Of a stretch of DNA of 64,000 nucleotides, positions 7,998 through 16,860 are shown in pieces (positions within the stretch are counted from its first letter, which is position 1; the number at the start of each line of letters is the position of its first letter). A model generated the notes under the pieces. It did not search any database. It saw only the letters and a program-made list of their open reading frames with translations, and had not been told where the DNA came from. Both the position numbers and the translations under genes were made by a program. Where the stretch lies: positions 1 through 64,000 of the forward strand of contig NZ_VJNA01000005.1 in the NCBI RefSeq assembly GCF_007556585.1, in the 5' to 3' direction. This DNA is from Tepidimonas aquatica (GTDB lineage Bacteria > Pseudomonadota > Gammaproteobacteria > Burkholderiales > Burkholderiaceae_C).

Positions 7998-8423
7998 ATG
8001 GCCTCCGATAACCAAGCCCTGCCCGCCCCCCGCCCCGCAGCGGATACCCCTGGCCTGATCTTGCTGGCGCACGGCGCACGCGACCCGGCGTGGGCCGCGC
8101 CGTTCGAGCGCGTCGCCGCGCAGGTGCGGGCGCAGCGCCCCGGGTGGCGGGTCAGCCTGGCGTACCTGGAGTTCATGACGCCTGACCTGTTGACCGCTGG
8201 CACCCTGCTGGCGGCGCAGGGGTGCACGCGGGTGACGGTGTTGCCGCTGTTTCTGGGGGTGGGTGGGCACGTGCGCCGTGACGTGCCAGCGCTGCTGGCG
8301 CAACTGCACACCGACCACCCTGGCGTGCGCTGGCAGCTAGCTCCCGCCATCGGCGACGACCCGCGGCTGCTGCAAGCGCTGGTCAGCATCGCGTTGGGGG
8401 CGGTGCCACCCCAACCAGGTTGA
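7998..8423 (+). CDS. CbiX/SirB-type sirohydrochlorin chelatase
   Basis: A small (141-residue) single-domain chelatase with LILLAHGARDPAWAAPF near the start, holding the catalytic histidine, and VTVLPLFLGVGGHVRRD in the middle. The single-domain form matches the CbiX-S/SirB group that inserts Co or Fe into sirohydrochlorin. Location just upstream of cysI, which needs siroheme, and of cobA favours an iron-inserting role in siroheme synthesis. Two ATGs are possible (7989 and 7998); 7998 was chosen. It is divergent from the aminotransferase gene with a 91-bp gap. Confidence 0.8.
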   Translation: MASDNQALPAPRPAADTPGLILLAHGARDPAWAAPFERVAAQVRAQRPGWRVSLAYLEFMTPDLLTAGTLLAAQGCTRVTVLPLFLGVGGHVRRDVPALLAQLHTDHPGVRWQLAPAIGDDPRLLQALVSIALGAVPPQPG

Positions 8424-8466
8424 GGCTGCCGGGCACCGGTGACTGGCGCGCGCTGGTGGCGGCCGC

Positions 8467-8498
8467 CGCATAGCACCGGCGTGGCAAGCCCCTATGCG
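8467..8498 (+). terminator. Strong hairpin downstream of the chelatase gene
   Basis: CGCATAG (8467-8473) pairs with CTATGCG (8492-8498); a further GCGGC/GCCGC pairing extends the stem beyond a bulge. No T-run follows, so it may be a weak terminator or simply an inverted repeat in the 252-bp gap before cysI. Confidence 0.35.
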
Positions 8499-8580
8499 GC
8501 CGCAAACAGGCGGGAGCGACCACCACGCAACGCCGCAGATGGCCCGCTGCAGCAGTTTTTCAACGGCCTGCTATATGCGC

Positions 8581-8639
8581 CCAGGTTATAGATATAAAAC
8601 TATCTTTTCGTTCCATTTTTCATAACCCACACGCACAAT
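8581..8639 (+). promoter_or_regulatory. AT-rich cysI promoter region (candidate CysB-type control)
   Basis: This is a conspicuous AT-rich island in a GC-rich chromosome. It contains GTTATAGATATAAAACTATC and TTTTTCATAAC, and a CACAAT -10-like hexamer at 8634-8639 about 37 bp before the cysI start. The match to -35 is poor, as expected for an activator-dependent promoter. CysB is the usual LysR activator of such operons, but its site is too degenerate to prove by eye. Confidence 0.45.
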
Positions 8640-8675
8640 CAGGGGCCTGACGTTTGGACGTTTGACGCCCCTGCG

Positions 8676-10415
8676 ATGTACCGTTACACCGACTTCGACC
8701 GCCTCTTCATCCGCCAGCGCGCGGCGCAGTTCCGCGACCAGCTACAACGCCACCTGCGCGGCGAGCTCAGCGACGACGACTTCAAGCCGCTGCGGCTGCA
8801 AAACGGCTGGTACATCCAGCGCCACGCCCCCATGCTGCGTGTGGCCATCCCTTACGGCGAGCTCAGCGCCCAGCAGCTGCGCACGCTGGCGCGGGTGGCA
8901 CGCGAATTCGACCGCGTGACCGAGGGCCCCTTCGCCGGGCAGGGTGGTGTAGGCCACTTCACCACACGGCAAAACATCCAGTTCAACTGGATCCCGCTGC
9001 AGCGCGCGGCCGACGTCATGGACCTGCTGGCCGAGGCCGACCTGCACGGCATCCAGACCAGCGGCAACTGCATCCGCAACATCACCACCGACGCGCTGGC
9101 CGGCATCGCGCCGGACGAGGCGGTGGACCCGCGCCCGTACTGCGAGCTGCTGCGCCAGTGGAGCACGCTGCACCCAGAGTTCGCCTTCTTGCCGCGCAAA
9201 TTCAAAATCGCCGTCACCGGGGCCAGCGACGACCGTGCCGCCATCGCGTGGCACGACATCGGGCTGCAACTGCTGCGCAACGACGCCGGCGAAGTGGGAT
9301 TTCGCGTGCTGGTCGGTGGTGGCATGGGTCGCACGCCGCTGATCGCCTCGACGATCGCGGACTTTGTGCCGTGGCACGACATCCTGCTGTTCCTGGAAGC
9401 TATCGTGCGGGTGTACAACCTGTACGGCCGGCGCGACAACCTGTACAAGGCGCGCATCAAGATCCTGGTCAAGGCCGAAGGGCAGGCGTTCATCGACGCG
9501 GTGCTGGCGGAGTACGAAGCCTTGCGGCGCGATGATGCGCTGGGCGCAGCGCTGCGCCTGCGCGAAGCCGATCTGCAGCGCGTGCAAGCGATGTTCGAGC
9601 CCCCGCGCGACTGGGTGGCGCGACCGCCGGCACCGTCCCCCGATGCGCCGACCATCGAAGCCGACCCGGCGTTCCAGCGCTGGCGGGCGCGCCAGGTGCA
9701 CGCGCACCGGCTGCCCGGGCTGGTGGCGGTGACGCTGTCGATCAAGCGCCCTGACCAAGCGCCCGGCGACGTCAGCGCCGAGCAGCTCGACGCGCTGGCC
9801 GACCTGGCCGACCGCTTCAGCGCCGGCGAAGCGCGCGTGACGCACGAACAAAACCTGCTGCTGCCGTGGGTGCACGCCACCGCACTGCCGGCCCTGTGGC
9901 AGGCCGCGCGCGCGCTGGGGCTGGCCGGCGCCCATCGGGGGCGTCTTACCGACCTCATCGCCTGCCCGGGTGGCGACCTGTGCGCGCTGGCCAACGCGCG
10001 CACCACGCCGATCGCGCTGCAGGTGCTGCAGCGCTACCAGGACCCCGACGAACTGGAAGCCCTGGGCGACATCGCGCTGCACATCAGCGGCTGCATGAAC
10101 TCGTGCGGACACCACCACAGCGGCCACATCGGCATCCTGGGCGTAGACAAGGACGGCACCGAGTGGTACCAGCTCACGCTCGGTGGCTCCGACGGCCAGG
10201 CCGCCCACGGCCCCGCGCGCGCCGGGCGCGTGGTGGGCCCGGCGTTCGCCGCCGACGAAATCGGCGACGCCCTGCAAGCGGTGCTGGACACCTACCTGGA
10301 GTTGCGTCAGCCCGGCGAACGGCTGCTGGACACCGTGCAGCGCGTGGGCGGGGCGCCGTTTCGCGCCGCCACCGACAGCGTGCGCCGCACCACCGCCGAA
10401 CCCGTGGAGACCTGA
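8676..10415 (+). CDS. cysI: Assimilatory sulfite/nitrite reductase hemoprotein
   Basis: Reduces sulfite to sulfide with six electrons using siroheme coupled to a 4Fe-4S cluster. The 579-residue protein has two ferredoxin-like and two siroheme/4Fe-4S half-domains. The cluster cysteines are in ACPGGDLC (C430, C436) and SGCMNSCGHHHSGHIG (C473, C477). TSGNCIRNITTD marks the first half. It heads a closely spaced operon with a DUF934 gene and cysH, cysD, cysN and cobA. No flavoprotein subunit gene (cysJ) is present, so the electron donor is probably ferredoxin or another partner. Confidence 0.93.
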   Translation: MYRYTDFDRLFIRQRAAQFRDQLQRHLRGELSDDDFKPLRLQNGWYIQRHAPMLRVAIPYGELSAQQLRTLARVAREFDRVTEGPFAGQGGVGHFTTRQNIQFNWIPLQRAADVMDLLAEADLHGIQTSGNCIRNITTDALAGIAPDEAVDPRPYCELLRQWSTLHPEFAFLPRKFKIAVTGASDDRAAIAWHDIGLQLLRNDAGEVGFRVLVGGGMGRTPLIASTIADFVPWHDILLFLEAIVRVYNLYGRRDNLYKARIKILVKAEGQAFIDAVLAEYEALRRDDALGAALRLREADLQRVQAMFEPPRDWVARPPAPSPDAPTIEADPAFQRWRARQVHAHRLPGLVAVTLSIKRPDQAPGDVSAEQLDALADLADRFSAGEARVTHEQNLLLPWVHATALPALWQAARALGLAGAHRGRLTDLIACPGGDLCALANARTTPIALQVLQRYQDPDELEALGDIALHISGCMNSCGHHHSGHIGILGVDKDGTEWYQLTLGGSDGQAAHGPARAGRVVGPAFAADEIGDALQAVLDTYLELRQPGERLLDTVQRVGGAPFRAATDSVRRTTAEPVET

Positions 10416-10420
10416 ACACG

Positions 10421-10909
10421 ATGCCACAACCGTTGCTGCATTTCATCGACCCGGCGCACGATCTGTGGCGCCGCGCACCCGCCGACACCGTCGCCCCCGC
10501 GCCCCACGCCGGCCTGGTGCTGAGCGCCGAACAATGGCACGCCGTGCGCGGCCACTGGCCCGCCGAGCTGCCCGTGGGCGTGCTGTGGCCCAACGATCGG
10601 CCCATCGAGGCGCTGGCGCCGGACCTGCCCCGGCTGGAACTGGTGGCGCTGGTGTTTCCCAAGTGGACCGACGGCCGCGCCTACACCCAGGCCCGGCTGC
10701 TGCGGGCGCGCTACGGCTTCACGGGCCAGGTGCGCGCCACCGGCGATGTCATCGCCGACCAGGCGCTGCCGCTGTGGCGCTGCGGCTTTGACGCGGCCGA
10801 GCTGCGCGCCGACCAGTCCCGCGAGGTTGCGCAGCGGGCCCTGCAGTGGTTCGCAGCGTACTACCAACCCGATGTGCGCCATCCCGAGGGAGGTCGCCTC
10901 CATGCCTGA
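10421..10909 (+). CDS. DUF934 family protein of the cys operon
   Basis: This 162-residue protein of a family found almost only inside betaproteobacterial (and some other) cys operons is often annotated as an oxidoreductase presumed to act in sulfite reduction. Sequence features include VLWPNDRPIEALAPDL, LVALVFPKWTDGRAYTQARLLR and GDVIADQALPLWRCGFD. No cofactor motif or cysteine cluster is obvious. It starts 5 bp after cysI and overlaps the cysH start by 8 bp, so strict co-expression is expected. Its role is unproven; taking part in electron supply to CysI is inference from context. Confidence 0.85.
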   Translation: MPQPLLHFIDPAHDLWRRAPADTVAPAPHAGLVLSAEQWHAVRGHWPAELPVGVLWPNDRPIEALAPDLPRLELVALVFPKWTDGRAYTQARLLRARYGFTGQVRATGDVIADQALPLWRCGFDAAELRADQSREVAQRALQWFAAYYQPDVRHPEGGRLHA

Positions 10910-11714
10910 GACACCCGTTCCAACCATCGTCATCGAGCCGCCCGTGCCGGGGCGGGCCTTCAGCCTGTACGACGACCCCAGCGCCGACCACGACGACCGC
11001 GTGCAACGCAGCGTGCAATGGCTGCGTGACAGCGCGCAGCAACACCCCGGCCGCATCGTGCAGGCCACGAGCCTGGGTGCCGAGGACATGGTGCTGACCG
11101 ACCTGATCGTGCGCCATGGCATCCCGATCGACGTGGCCATGATCGACACCGGCCGGCTGCACCCCGAAACCCTGGCGCTGCGTGAGCGCGCCCAAGCGCA
11201 CTGGGGGATCCGCATCGAGGTCTTCGCCCCCGAGCCCGAGGCGGTGGCTGCCTTCGAAGCCGAACACGGCCCCCATGCGATGTACCGCAGCCCCGCGCTG
11301 CGCCACGCCTGCTGCGGTCTGCGCAAGCTGCAGCCGCTGCAGCGCCTGCTGGCAGGCCGCACGGCGTGGGTCACGGGCCTGCGGCGCGAGCAGTCGGCGC
11401 AACGCGCCGACGTGCCCATCGTCACCACCGACGACGCCGGCCGCATCAAGCTCAACCCACTGGCCGAATGGAGCTGGGGCGACGTGTGGCACCACATCCG
11501 CCGCCATGGCGTGCCGTACAACCCGCTGCACGACGCCTTCATGCCCAGCATCGGCTGCGCCCCCTGCACCCGCCCCATCGCGGTGGGCGAGGACTTTCGC
11601 GCCGGCCGCTGGTGGTGGGAAGATGACCACCGCCGTGAGTGCGGCTTGCACCTGCCCAGCCACGCGCGCCACGCCGCCTCCCCCATGGCTTCCACCTTGG
11701 TTCAGCCCCTATGA
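10902..11714 (+). CDS. cysH: Adenylylsulfate (APS) reductase, assimilatory
   Basis: Reduces activated sulfate to sulfite with thioredoxin or glutathione. The 270-residue product belongs to the PAPS reductase family and has both cysteine pairs of the iron-sulfur APS-using type: ACCGLRK (C137, C138) and GCAPC (C219, C222). The 4Fe-4S cluster indicates APS rather than PAPS as substrate, consistent with the absence of cysC. The C-terminal ECGLH carries the catalytic cysteine. The ATG at 10902 has a good SD (GAGGGAGG) inside the previous gene. It overlaps cysD by four bases. Confidence 0.95.
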   Translation: MPETPVPTIVIEPPVPGRAFSLYDDPSADHDDRVQRSVQWLRDSAQQHPGRIVQATSLGAEDMVLTDLIVRHGIPIDVAMIDTGRLHPETLALRERAQAHWGIRIEVFAPEPEAVAAFEAEHGPHAMYRSPALRHACCGLRKLQPLQRLLAGRTAWVTGLRREQSAQRADVPIVTTDDAGRIKLNPLAEWSWGDVWHHIRRHGVPYNPLHDAFMPSIGCAPCTRPIAVGEDFRAGRWWWEDDHRRECGLHLPSHARHAASPMASTLVQPL

Positions 11715-12670
11715 ACGCCACCGTACACTCTGACCAACTGCTGCCCGAGATCGACTGGCGTCACCTCGATGCGCTGGAAGAAGAATCGATCGAGATCCTG
11801 CGCGAAGCCGTGGCCGCGTTCGAGCGGCCGGCGCTGCTGTTTTCCGGGGGCAAAGACTCGTGCGTGGTGCTGCACCTGGCACGCAAAGCCTTCCAGTGCC
11901 GCGGACCCGATGGGCGCTGGCACGGCACCCTGCCGCTGCCGCTGCTGCACATCGACACCGGACACAACTTCCCCGAGGTCATCGCCTTTCGCGACGCGCT
12001 GGTGGCCCGCCACGGCGACCGGCTGCTGGTGGCCCATGTGGAAGACTCCATGCGCCGCGGCACCGTGCGGCTGAGTGACCCGCTGGCGTCGCGCAACGCG
12101 GCGCAAAGCGTCACGCTGCTGGAAACCATCGAGGCGCACCGCTTGGACGTGCTGGTGGGTGGTGCGCGCCGCGACGAAGAAAAGGCGCGCGCCAAGGAGC
12201 GCATCTTTTCGCACCGCGACGCCTTCGGCCAATGGCAGCCCAAGGCCCAGCGGCCCGAGCTGTGGACGCTGTTCAACACCCGGCTGCAGCCCGGCGAGCA
12301 CATGCGCGCCTTCCCCATCAGCAACTGGACCGAACTGGACGTGTGGGCCTACATCGCGCGCGAGCGCATCGAGCTGCCGTCGCTGTACTGGGCGCACCCG
12401 CGCCAGGTGGTACGCCGCGGCGGGCTGCTGGTGCCGGTCACGCCGCTGACCCCACCGCAGCCCGGCGAAACGGTGGAAACGCTGCAGGTGCGCTTTCGCA
12501 CCGTGGGCGACATGAGCTGCACCTGCCCGGTGCCCAGCAGCGCCGCTACGCCCGAGGCCGTGGTGCTGGAGACGCTGCGCAGCACGGTCAGCGAGCGCGG
12601 CGCCACCCGCGTGGACGACCGCGCCAACGACGCCGCCATGGAACGCCGCAAACGCGAAGGGTATTTCTGA
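11711..12670 (+). CDS. cysD: Sulfate adenylyltransferase subunit 2
   Basis: Catalytic ATP-sulfurylase subunit that forms APS from sulfate and ATP, driven by GTP hydrolysis in CysN. The 319-residue protein has the PP-loop LLFSGGKDSCVVLHLARKAF (SGGKDS about 45-50), HIDTGHNFPEVI and the C-terminal MERRKREGYF. The start overlaps the cysH stop (ATGA), and cysN begins 2 bp after its stop. Confidence 0.97.
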   Translation: MNATVHSDQLLPEIDWRHLDALEEESIEILREAVAAFERPALLFSGGKDSCVVLHLARKAFQCRGPDGRWHGTLPLPLLHIDTGHNFPEVIAFRDALVARHGDRLLVAHVEDSMRRGTVRLSDPLASRNAAQSVTLLETIEAHRLDVLVGGARRDEEKARAKERIFSHRDAFGQWQPKAQRPELWTLFNTRLQPGEHMRAFPISNWTELDVWAYIARERIELPSLYWAHPRQVVRRGGLLVPVTPLTPPQPGETVETLQVRFRTVGDMSCTCPVPSSAATPEAVVLETLRSTVSERGATRVDDRANDAAMERRKREGYF

Positions 12671-12672
12671 CG

Positions 12673-13971
12673 ATGGACACGCACCTGAACGACCACCACA
12701 CCCCCGCCGAGCACGCCGCGCTGCGCTTTCTGACCGCCGGCAGCGTGGACGATGGCAAAAGCACCCTGATCGGCCGCCTGCTGCTGGACAGCCAGGCGCT
12801 GATGACCGACCAGGTGCAGGCGTTGCAAGCGCGCAGCCGCACGCCCGACGCGCTGGAGCTGGCGCTGCTGACCGACGGCCTGGAGGCCGAGCGCGAGCAG
12901 GGCATTACCATCGACGTGGCGTACCGCTACTTCGCCACGCCGCGGCGCAAATTCATCATCGCCGACGCGCCCGGCCACGAGCAGTACACCCGCAACATGG
13001 TCACGGCCGCCGCCGGCAGCCACGCCGCCGTGGTGCTGGTGGACGTCACCAAGCTGGACCTGCACGCGCCGCAGGTGGCGCTGTTGCCACAAACCCGCCG
13101 CCACGCGCTGCTGGCGCACCGCCTGGGCGTGGCGCACCTGATCTTTGCCGTCAACAAAATCGATGCCGTGACGGACCCCGGGGCGGCTTTTGCCGCCGTG
13201 CGGGCGGCGCTGCAGGCGTTTGCCCAGCAGGCCGGGCTGCAGCCGACGGCCATCGTGCCGATTTCGGCACTGCGTGGCGACAACGTCACGCAGCGCCTGC
13301 AAGCGCCGTGGTGGGACGGCCCGGCGCTGCTGGAGCTGTTGGAGCGTTTGCCGGTGCCGCAGCCGCGCAGCGATGGGCCTTGGCGCTTGTCGGTGCAGTG
13401 GGTGCAACGCGACGGCGATGGCACCGGTCACCAGGCGCGCGTGTACTGGGGCCGGCTGGCCAGTGGCAGCGTGCGCGTGGGCGACACCGTGCAGGTGCAC
13501 CCCAGCGGCGAGCTGGCCCAGGTGGTGCGCCTGCTGCACCACGCCGGCGCCGAACGCCCTGAGGCCCGCGCGGGCCAATCGGTGGGGATGGTGCTGGACC
13601 GACAGCTCGACATCTCCCGCGGCGACTGGCTGGGCACCCCTGGCACGCTGCAGGCGCAGCGGCGCTTTGCCGCCACCGTGGCGTGGCTGGATCCCGACCC
13701 GGCGGCCATCGGCCGGCGCTACTGGCTGCGCCACGGCCACCGCTGGGTGCAGGGCCGCATCGCCGCCATCGAGCACCGGCTCGACATTCACACCCTCACG
13801 CCGCAGCCCGCCGACAGCCTCGGCGTCAACGAGCTGGCGCGCGTGATCGTGGACGTTGCCGAACCGCTGCCCGTCCAACCGCTGGACGGGGCCAGCCCAC
13901 AACCCGGCGCCTTGATCATGGTCGATCCGGGCACGCACCGCACCAGCGCCGCGCTGCTGGTGGAGGCCTGA
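12673..13971 (+). CDS. cysN: Sulfate adenylyltransferase subunit 1 (GTPase)
   Basis: The elongation-factor-like GTPase partner of CysD. The 432-residue product has P-loop GSVDDGKST (about 23-31), EREQGITIDVAYRYF (switch I), DAPGHEQYTRNM (G3) and NKIDAV (G4), followed by beta-barrel domains. It has no APS-kinase (CysC) fusion at the C-terminus, in agreement with the APS-specific CysH next door. Confidence 0.96.
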   Translation: MDTHLNDHHTPAEHAALRFLTAGSVDDGKSTLIGRLLLDSQALMTDQVQALQARSRTPDALELALLTDGLEAEREQGITIDVAYRYFATPRRKFIIADAPGHEQYTRNMVTAAAGSHAAVVLVDVTKLDLHAPQVALLPQTRRHALLAHRLGVAHLIFAVNKIDAVTDPGAAFAAVRAALQAFAQQAGLQPTAIVPISALRGDNVTQRLQAPWWDGPALLELLERLPVPQPRSDGPWRLSVQWVQRDGDGTGHQARVYWGRLASGSVRVGDTVQVHPSGELAQVVRLLHHAGAERPEARAGQSVGMVLDRQLDISRGDWLGTPGTLQAQRRFAATVAWLDPDPAAIGRRYWLRHGHRWVQGRIAAIEHRLDIHTLTPQPADSLGVNELARVIVDVAEPLPVQPLDGASPQPGALIMVDPGTHRTSAALLVEA

Positions 13972-13975
13972 GGCC

Positions 13976-14746
13976 GTGGCCACCGTGGCCTTTGTCGGCG
14001 CAGGGCCAGGCAGCGCCGACCTCATCACCCTGCGTGGGGCACGTTGGTTGGCGCAGGCCGACGTCGTGCTGGCCGATGCCCTCACCGACCCCGGTCTGCG
14101 TGCGCTGGCACCCCAGGCCCAGTGGGTCGATGTCGGCAAGCGCGGCTTTGCGCGCAGCACCGCGCAAGAGGTCATCCACGCGCTGCTGCTGCACCATGCG
14201 GCGCGGGTGGGCTGTGTGGTGCGCCTCAAAGGCGGCGACCCGAGCGTGTTTGGCCGGCTGGAGGAGGAGCTGGCCGTCGCACAAGCGGCTGGCCACGCCA
14301 CCGTGGTGGTGCCGGGCGTCACCGCCGCACTGGCGGCCGCGGCCGACGCGCAACGCCCGCTGACCCGCCGCGGCCGCGGCCGCAGCGTCGCGCTGACCAC
14401 CGCGATGACACGCGAAGGCGCCCTGCAAGCGCAGCGGCACGCCGCCACCGAGGTGCTGTACATGGCGGGCAAACAACTCGGCGCGCTGGCGCGGCAACTG
14501 CGCGCCGCCGGTTGGGCCGACGACACACCGGTGGCAGTGGTGTCGCGCGCCGGCTGGCCCGACGCCATCCACACCCAGCACACCGTGGCCACCCTGGCCC
14601 AGGCCAGCGTGCTGCACAGTGGGCGGCCGACGGTGGTCATCGTCGGCACGGGGGCCTTGCCCCCTCAGGACAGCACCAGCTTGACCCCCACCCAGCTCAG
14701 CAACACCGACAGCAGCGAACGCACCAGCGCCACCGGCGCCCACTGA
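13976..14746 (+). CDS. cobA: Uroporphyrinogen-III C-methyltransferase
   Basis: Adds two methyl groups to uroporphyrinogen III to make precorrin-2, the siroheme precursor needed by CysI. This 256-residue single-domain SUMT has VGAGPGSADLITLRG at the start, VVRLKGGDPSVFGR, VPGVTAALAAAA and YMAGKQL. It begins with GTG 4 bp after the cysN stop. The last 27 residues or so (a Ser/Thr-rich tail) are outside the conserved domain and are encoded opposite the end of the convergent exporter gene, an 82-bp overlap. Confidence 0.93.
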   Translation: MATVAFVGAGPGSADLITLRGARWLAQADVVLADALTDPGLRALAPQAQWVDVGKRGFARSTAQEVIHALLLHHAARVGCVVRLKGGDPSVFGRLEEELAVAQAAGHATVVVPGVTAALAAAADAQRPLTRRGRGRSVALTTAMTREGALQAQRHAATEVLYMAGKQLGALARQLRAAGWADDTPVAVVSRAGWPDAIHTQHTVATLAQASVLHSGRPTVVIVGTGALPPQDSTSLTPTQLSNTDSSERTSATGAH

Positions 14747-15477
14747 ACCAGCCGGCTGCCCAGCCAAATGCCGGGCAGCGAGCCGGCCAACAGCCACCCG
14801 AGCAACCCCCAATCGACCGTGCCCAGCGTGGCGTGGCCCAGCCCCGCCACCAGCGTCAGCGGCACCGCGTAGGTCACGTCGGCCGCCACCAGGCGCGCCA
14901 GCGGCAGGTGCGGGTACAGCAGCATCAGCACCATCACCCCAATGGCCCCTGCGCCCACCGACGTCAACGTCACCAGCGCGCCAATGACGGCACCCATCAC
15001 GACCGGGGCGCCGGGCCAGCGCGGGCGCTGCTGCTGCTCGTCGGGTAGTGCCGCGTGCACCACCGACCGGTCGGCGTGGCTGCGCCACCACCATCCCGCG
15101 CGCAGCACCTTGTAGGCGGTGGCCGCCGCCGTCAGCAGCAACATCACCCCCAGCGTGGTCTTCATGGCGCGGTGCACGGCGGGGTCGGTGGCGCCGACAT
15201 GCGCCAGCACCGCCAGCATCAGCGCCGCCCCCAACACCCCGCCGGCGGTGAGCTGGACCACCACCCGCCACGGCACCAGCCCATGGCGCGCAAACGACAC
15301 CGCGCCCGCGCCCTTGGTGGCGGCGGCAAACAGCAAGTCGGTGCCCACCGCCAGGTGCGGCTGCACGCCAAAGCCGTAAATCAACAGCGGTGTCATCAGC
15401 GAACCGCCGCCCACGCCCGTCAGCCCCACGATGAAGCCGACCAAGGCCCCGCCCACGATGTACGTCCATTCGATCAT
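14665..15477 (-). CDS. TauE/SafE family sulfite/sulfonate exporter
   Basis: This 270-residue integral membrane protein has about eight hydrophobic segments. The two repeated family motifs are visible: GFIVGLTGVGGGSLMTPLL near the start and LVTLTSVGAGAIGVMVL in the second half. Members export sulfite, sulfonates or sulfur-containing acids, or import in some cases. Location facing the cys operon suggests protection from excess sulfite, which is inference. The ATG at 15477 (MIEWTY) was taken; an earlier TTG/GTG-type start would add ten non-conserved residues. Confidence 0.88.
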   Translation of the reverse strand: MIEWTYIVGGALVGFIVGLTGVGGGSLMTPLLIYGFGVQPHLAVGTDLLFAAATKGAGAVSFARHGLVPWRVVVQLTAGGVLGAALMLAVLAHVGATDPAVHRAMKTTLGVMLLLTAAATAYKVLRAGWWWRSHADRSVVHAALPDEQQQRPRWPGAPVVMGAVIGALVTLTSVGAGAIGVMVLMLLYPHLPLARLVAADVTYAVPLTLVAGLGHATLGTVDWGLLGWLLAGSLPGIWLGSRLVQWAPVALVRSLLSVLLSWVGVKLVLS

Positions 15478-15573
15478 GGGACACACTGTAGGCGCAACGA
15501 CCCCCAAAACGAACGACTTTTTTGGCGTTTGTTTATGCCTTGCCGCTATAAGGTAGGGGCGCGTCGGACGCCC

Positions 15574-16860
15574 TCACAGCACCAGCAGCGCACGAAAGTC
15601 GTTGACGTTGGTGTGTGTGGGCCCGGTGACCAGCAGGTCGCCCAGCGCGGCGAACAAGCTGTACGCATCGTGCGCCTCCAGGTACGCGCGCGGCTGCAGG
15701 CCGACCGCGCGCGCCCGCGCCAGCGTGTCGGGGGTCACGAACGCGCCGGCGTTGTCTTCGCTGCCATCGATACCGTCGGTGTCCGCCGCCAGCGCCCACA
15801 CGCGCGGCTCGCCCTGCAGGGCCAGCGCGCAGCCGAGCAAAAACTCCGTCGCACGCCCGCCGCGCCCGGCCGGCCCGCGGACCGTCACGGTGGTTTCACC
15901 GCCCGACAGCAACACGCACGGCCCCGCCCATGGCTGCCCGCGCCGCGCCACGCTGCGCGCCAGCGCCGCGTGCACCTGCCCGACGGTGCGGCTCTCGCCC
16001 TCGATGTCATCCCCCAGCAGGTGGGCCGCCAGCCCCGCTTGGCGCGCCACCTCGGCGGCTGCGCACAGGCTGTCCCACGCAGTGGCGATCAGGTGCACTT
16101 CGGCCCCGGCCAGCCGTGGGTCACCGGGCTTGGGCGTTTCCCACTGCCCGCTGCGCCAGGCAACGCGCACCACCTCGGGCACTTCGATGCCGTAGCGCTG
16201 CACGATGGCCAGCGCCTCGGCGCAGGTGGTGGGGTCGGGCACCGTGGGGCCGCTGGCGATCACCGCCGGGTCATCCCCCGGCACGTCGCTGATGGCCAGC
16301 GTGATCACCTTGGCCGGCGCGCACGCCGCCGCCAACCTGCCACCCTGGATGGCGCTCAGGTGCTTGCGCACGGTGTTCATTTCGTCGATCGACGCGCCGC
16401 TGAGCAGCAACGCACGCCCGATGGCCTGCACGTCCGCCAACGACAGGCCCGGCAGCGGCAGCGGCAGCAGCGCCGAGCCGCCTCCCGAGATCAGGCACAG
16501 CACCAGGTCGTCGGCGGTCAGGCCCTGGGTGAGCGCCAGCATGCGCTGGGCGGCGTCCCAACCCGCTTGGTCCGGCACCGGGTGCGCCGCTTCCACGACG
16601 GTGATGCGCCCGCCGCCCACCCCCGGCGGCGTGTGGCCATAGCGCGTCACCACCAAGCCGTCCAGCGGCCGGTGCGCAGGCCAGACCGCCTCCACCACGG
16701 CGGCCATGGCCGCGCTGGCTTTGCCCGCGCCCAGCACCAGCGTGCGGCCGCGCGGCGGCGCGGGCAGCCACGCCGGCAGCACATGCGCGGGTTGGGCGCG
16801 CCGAACCGCCGCCTCGAACAGGGCGCGCAGCAGCGCGCGGGGGTCATGTTTCAGCGCCAT
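15574..16860 (-). CDS. ttuD: Glycerate 2-kinase (MOFRL family, TtuD-like)
   Basis: Phosphorylates D-glycerate to 2-phosphoglycerate, linking hydroxypyruvate, tartrate and glyoxylate routes to glycolysis. The 428-residue protein has an N-terminal GCK domain (LVLGAGKASAAMA, LISGGGSALLPLP, ISDVPGDDPAVIASGP) and a C-terminal MOFRL domain (LLSGGETTVTVRG, AADTDGIDG, GPTHTNVNDFRALLV). The ATG at 16860 overlaps the end of hyi by 10 bp; 16872 is an alternative start. It is probably co-transcribed with hyi. Confidence 0.93.
   Translation of the reverse strand: MALKHDPRALLRALFEAAVRRAQPAHVLPAWLPAPPRGRTLVLGAGKASAAMAAVVEAVWPAHRPLDGLVVTRYGHTPPGVGGGRITVVEAAHPVPDQAGWDAAQRMLALTQGLTADDLVLCLISGGGSALLPLPLPGLSLADVQAIGRALLLSGASIDEMNTVRKHLSAIQGGRLAAACAPAKVITLAISDVPGDDPAVIASGPTVPDPTTCAEALAIVQRYGIEVPEVVRVAWRSGQWETPKPGDPRLAGAEVHLIATAWDSLCAAAEVARQAGLAAHLLGDDIEGESRTVGQVHAALARSVARRGQPWAGPCVLLSGGETTVTVRGPAGRGGRATEFLLGCALALQGEPRVWALAADTDGIDGSEDNAGAFVTPDTLARARAVGLQPRAYLEAHDAYSLFAALGDLLVTGPTHTNVNDFRALLVL

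Noticed and set aside
8742-10427. Long minus-strand frame opposite cysI
   Set aside because: It mirrors cysI codon bias and has no homology signal; cysI is certain from its cysteine motifs.
12349-14649. Very long open frame on the minus strand (766 codons)
   Set aside because: It is antisense to cysD, cysN and cobA, has repetitive Arg/Ala/His composition typical of GC-rich shadow frames, and shows no family motif.
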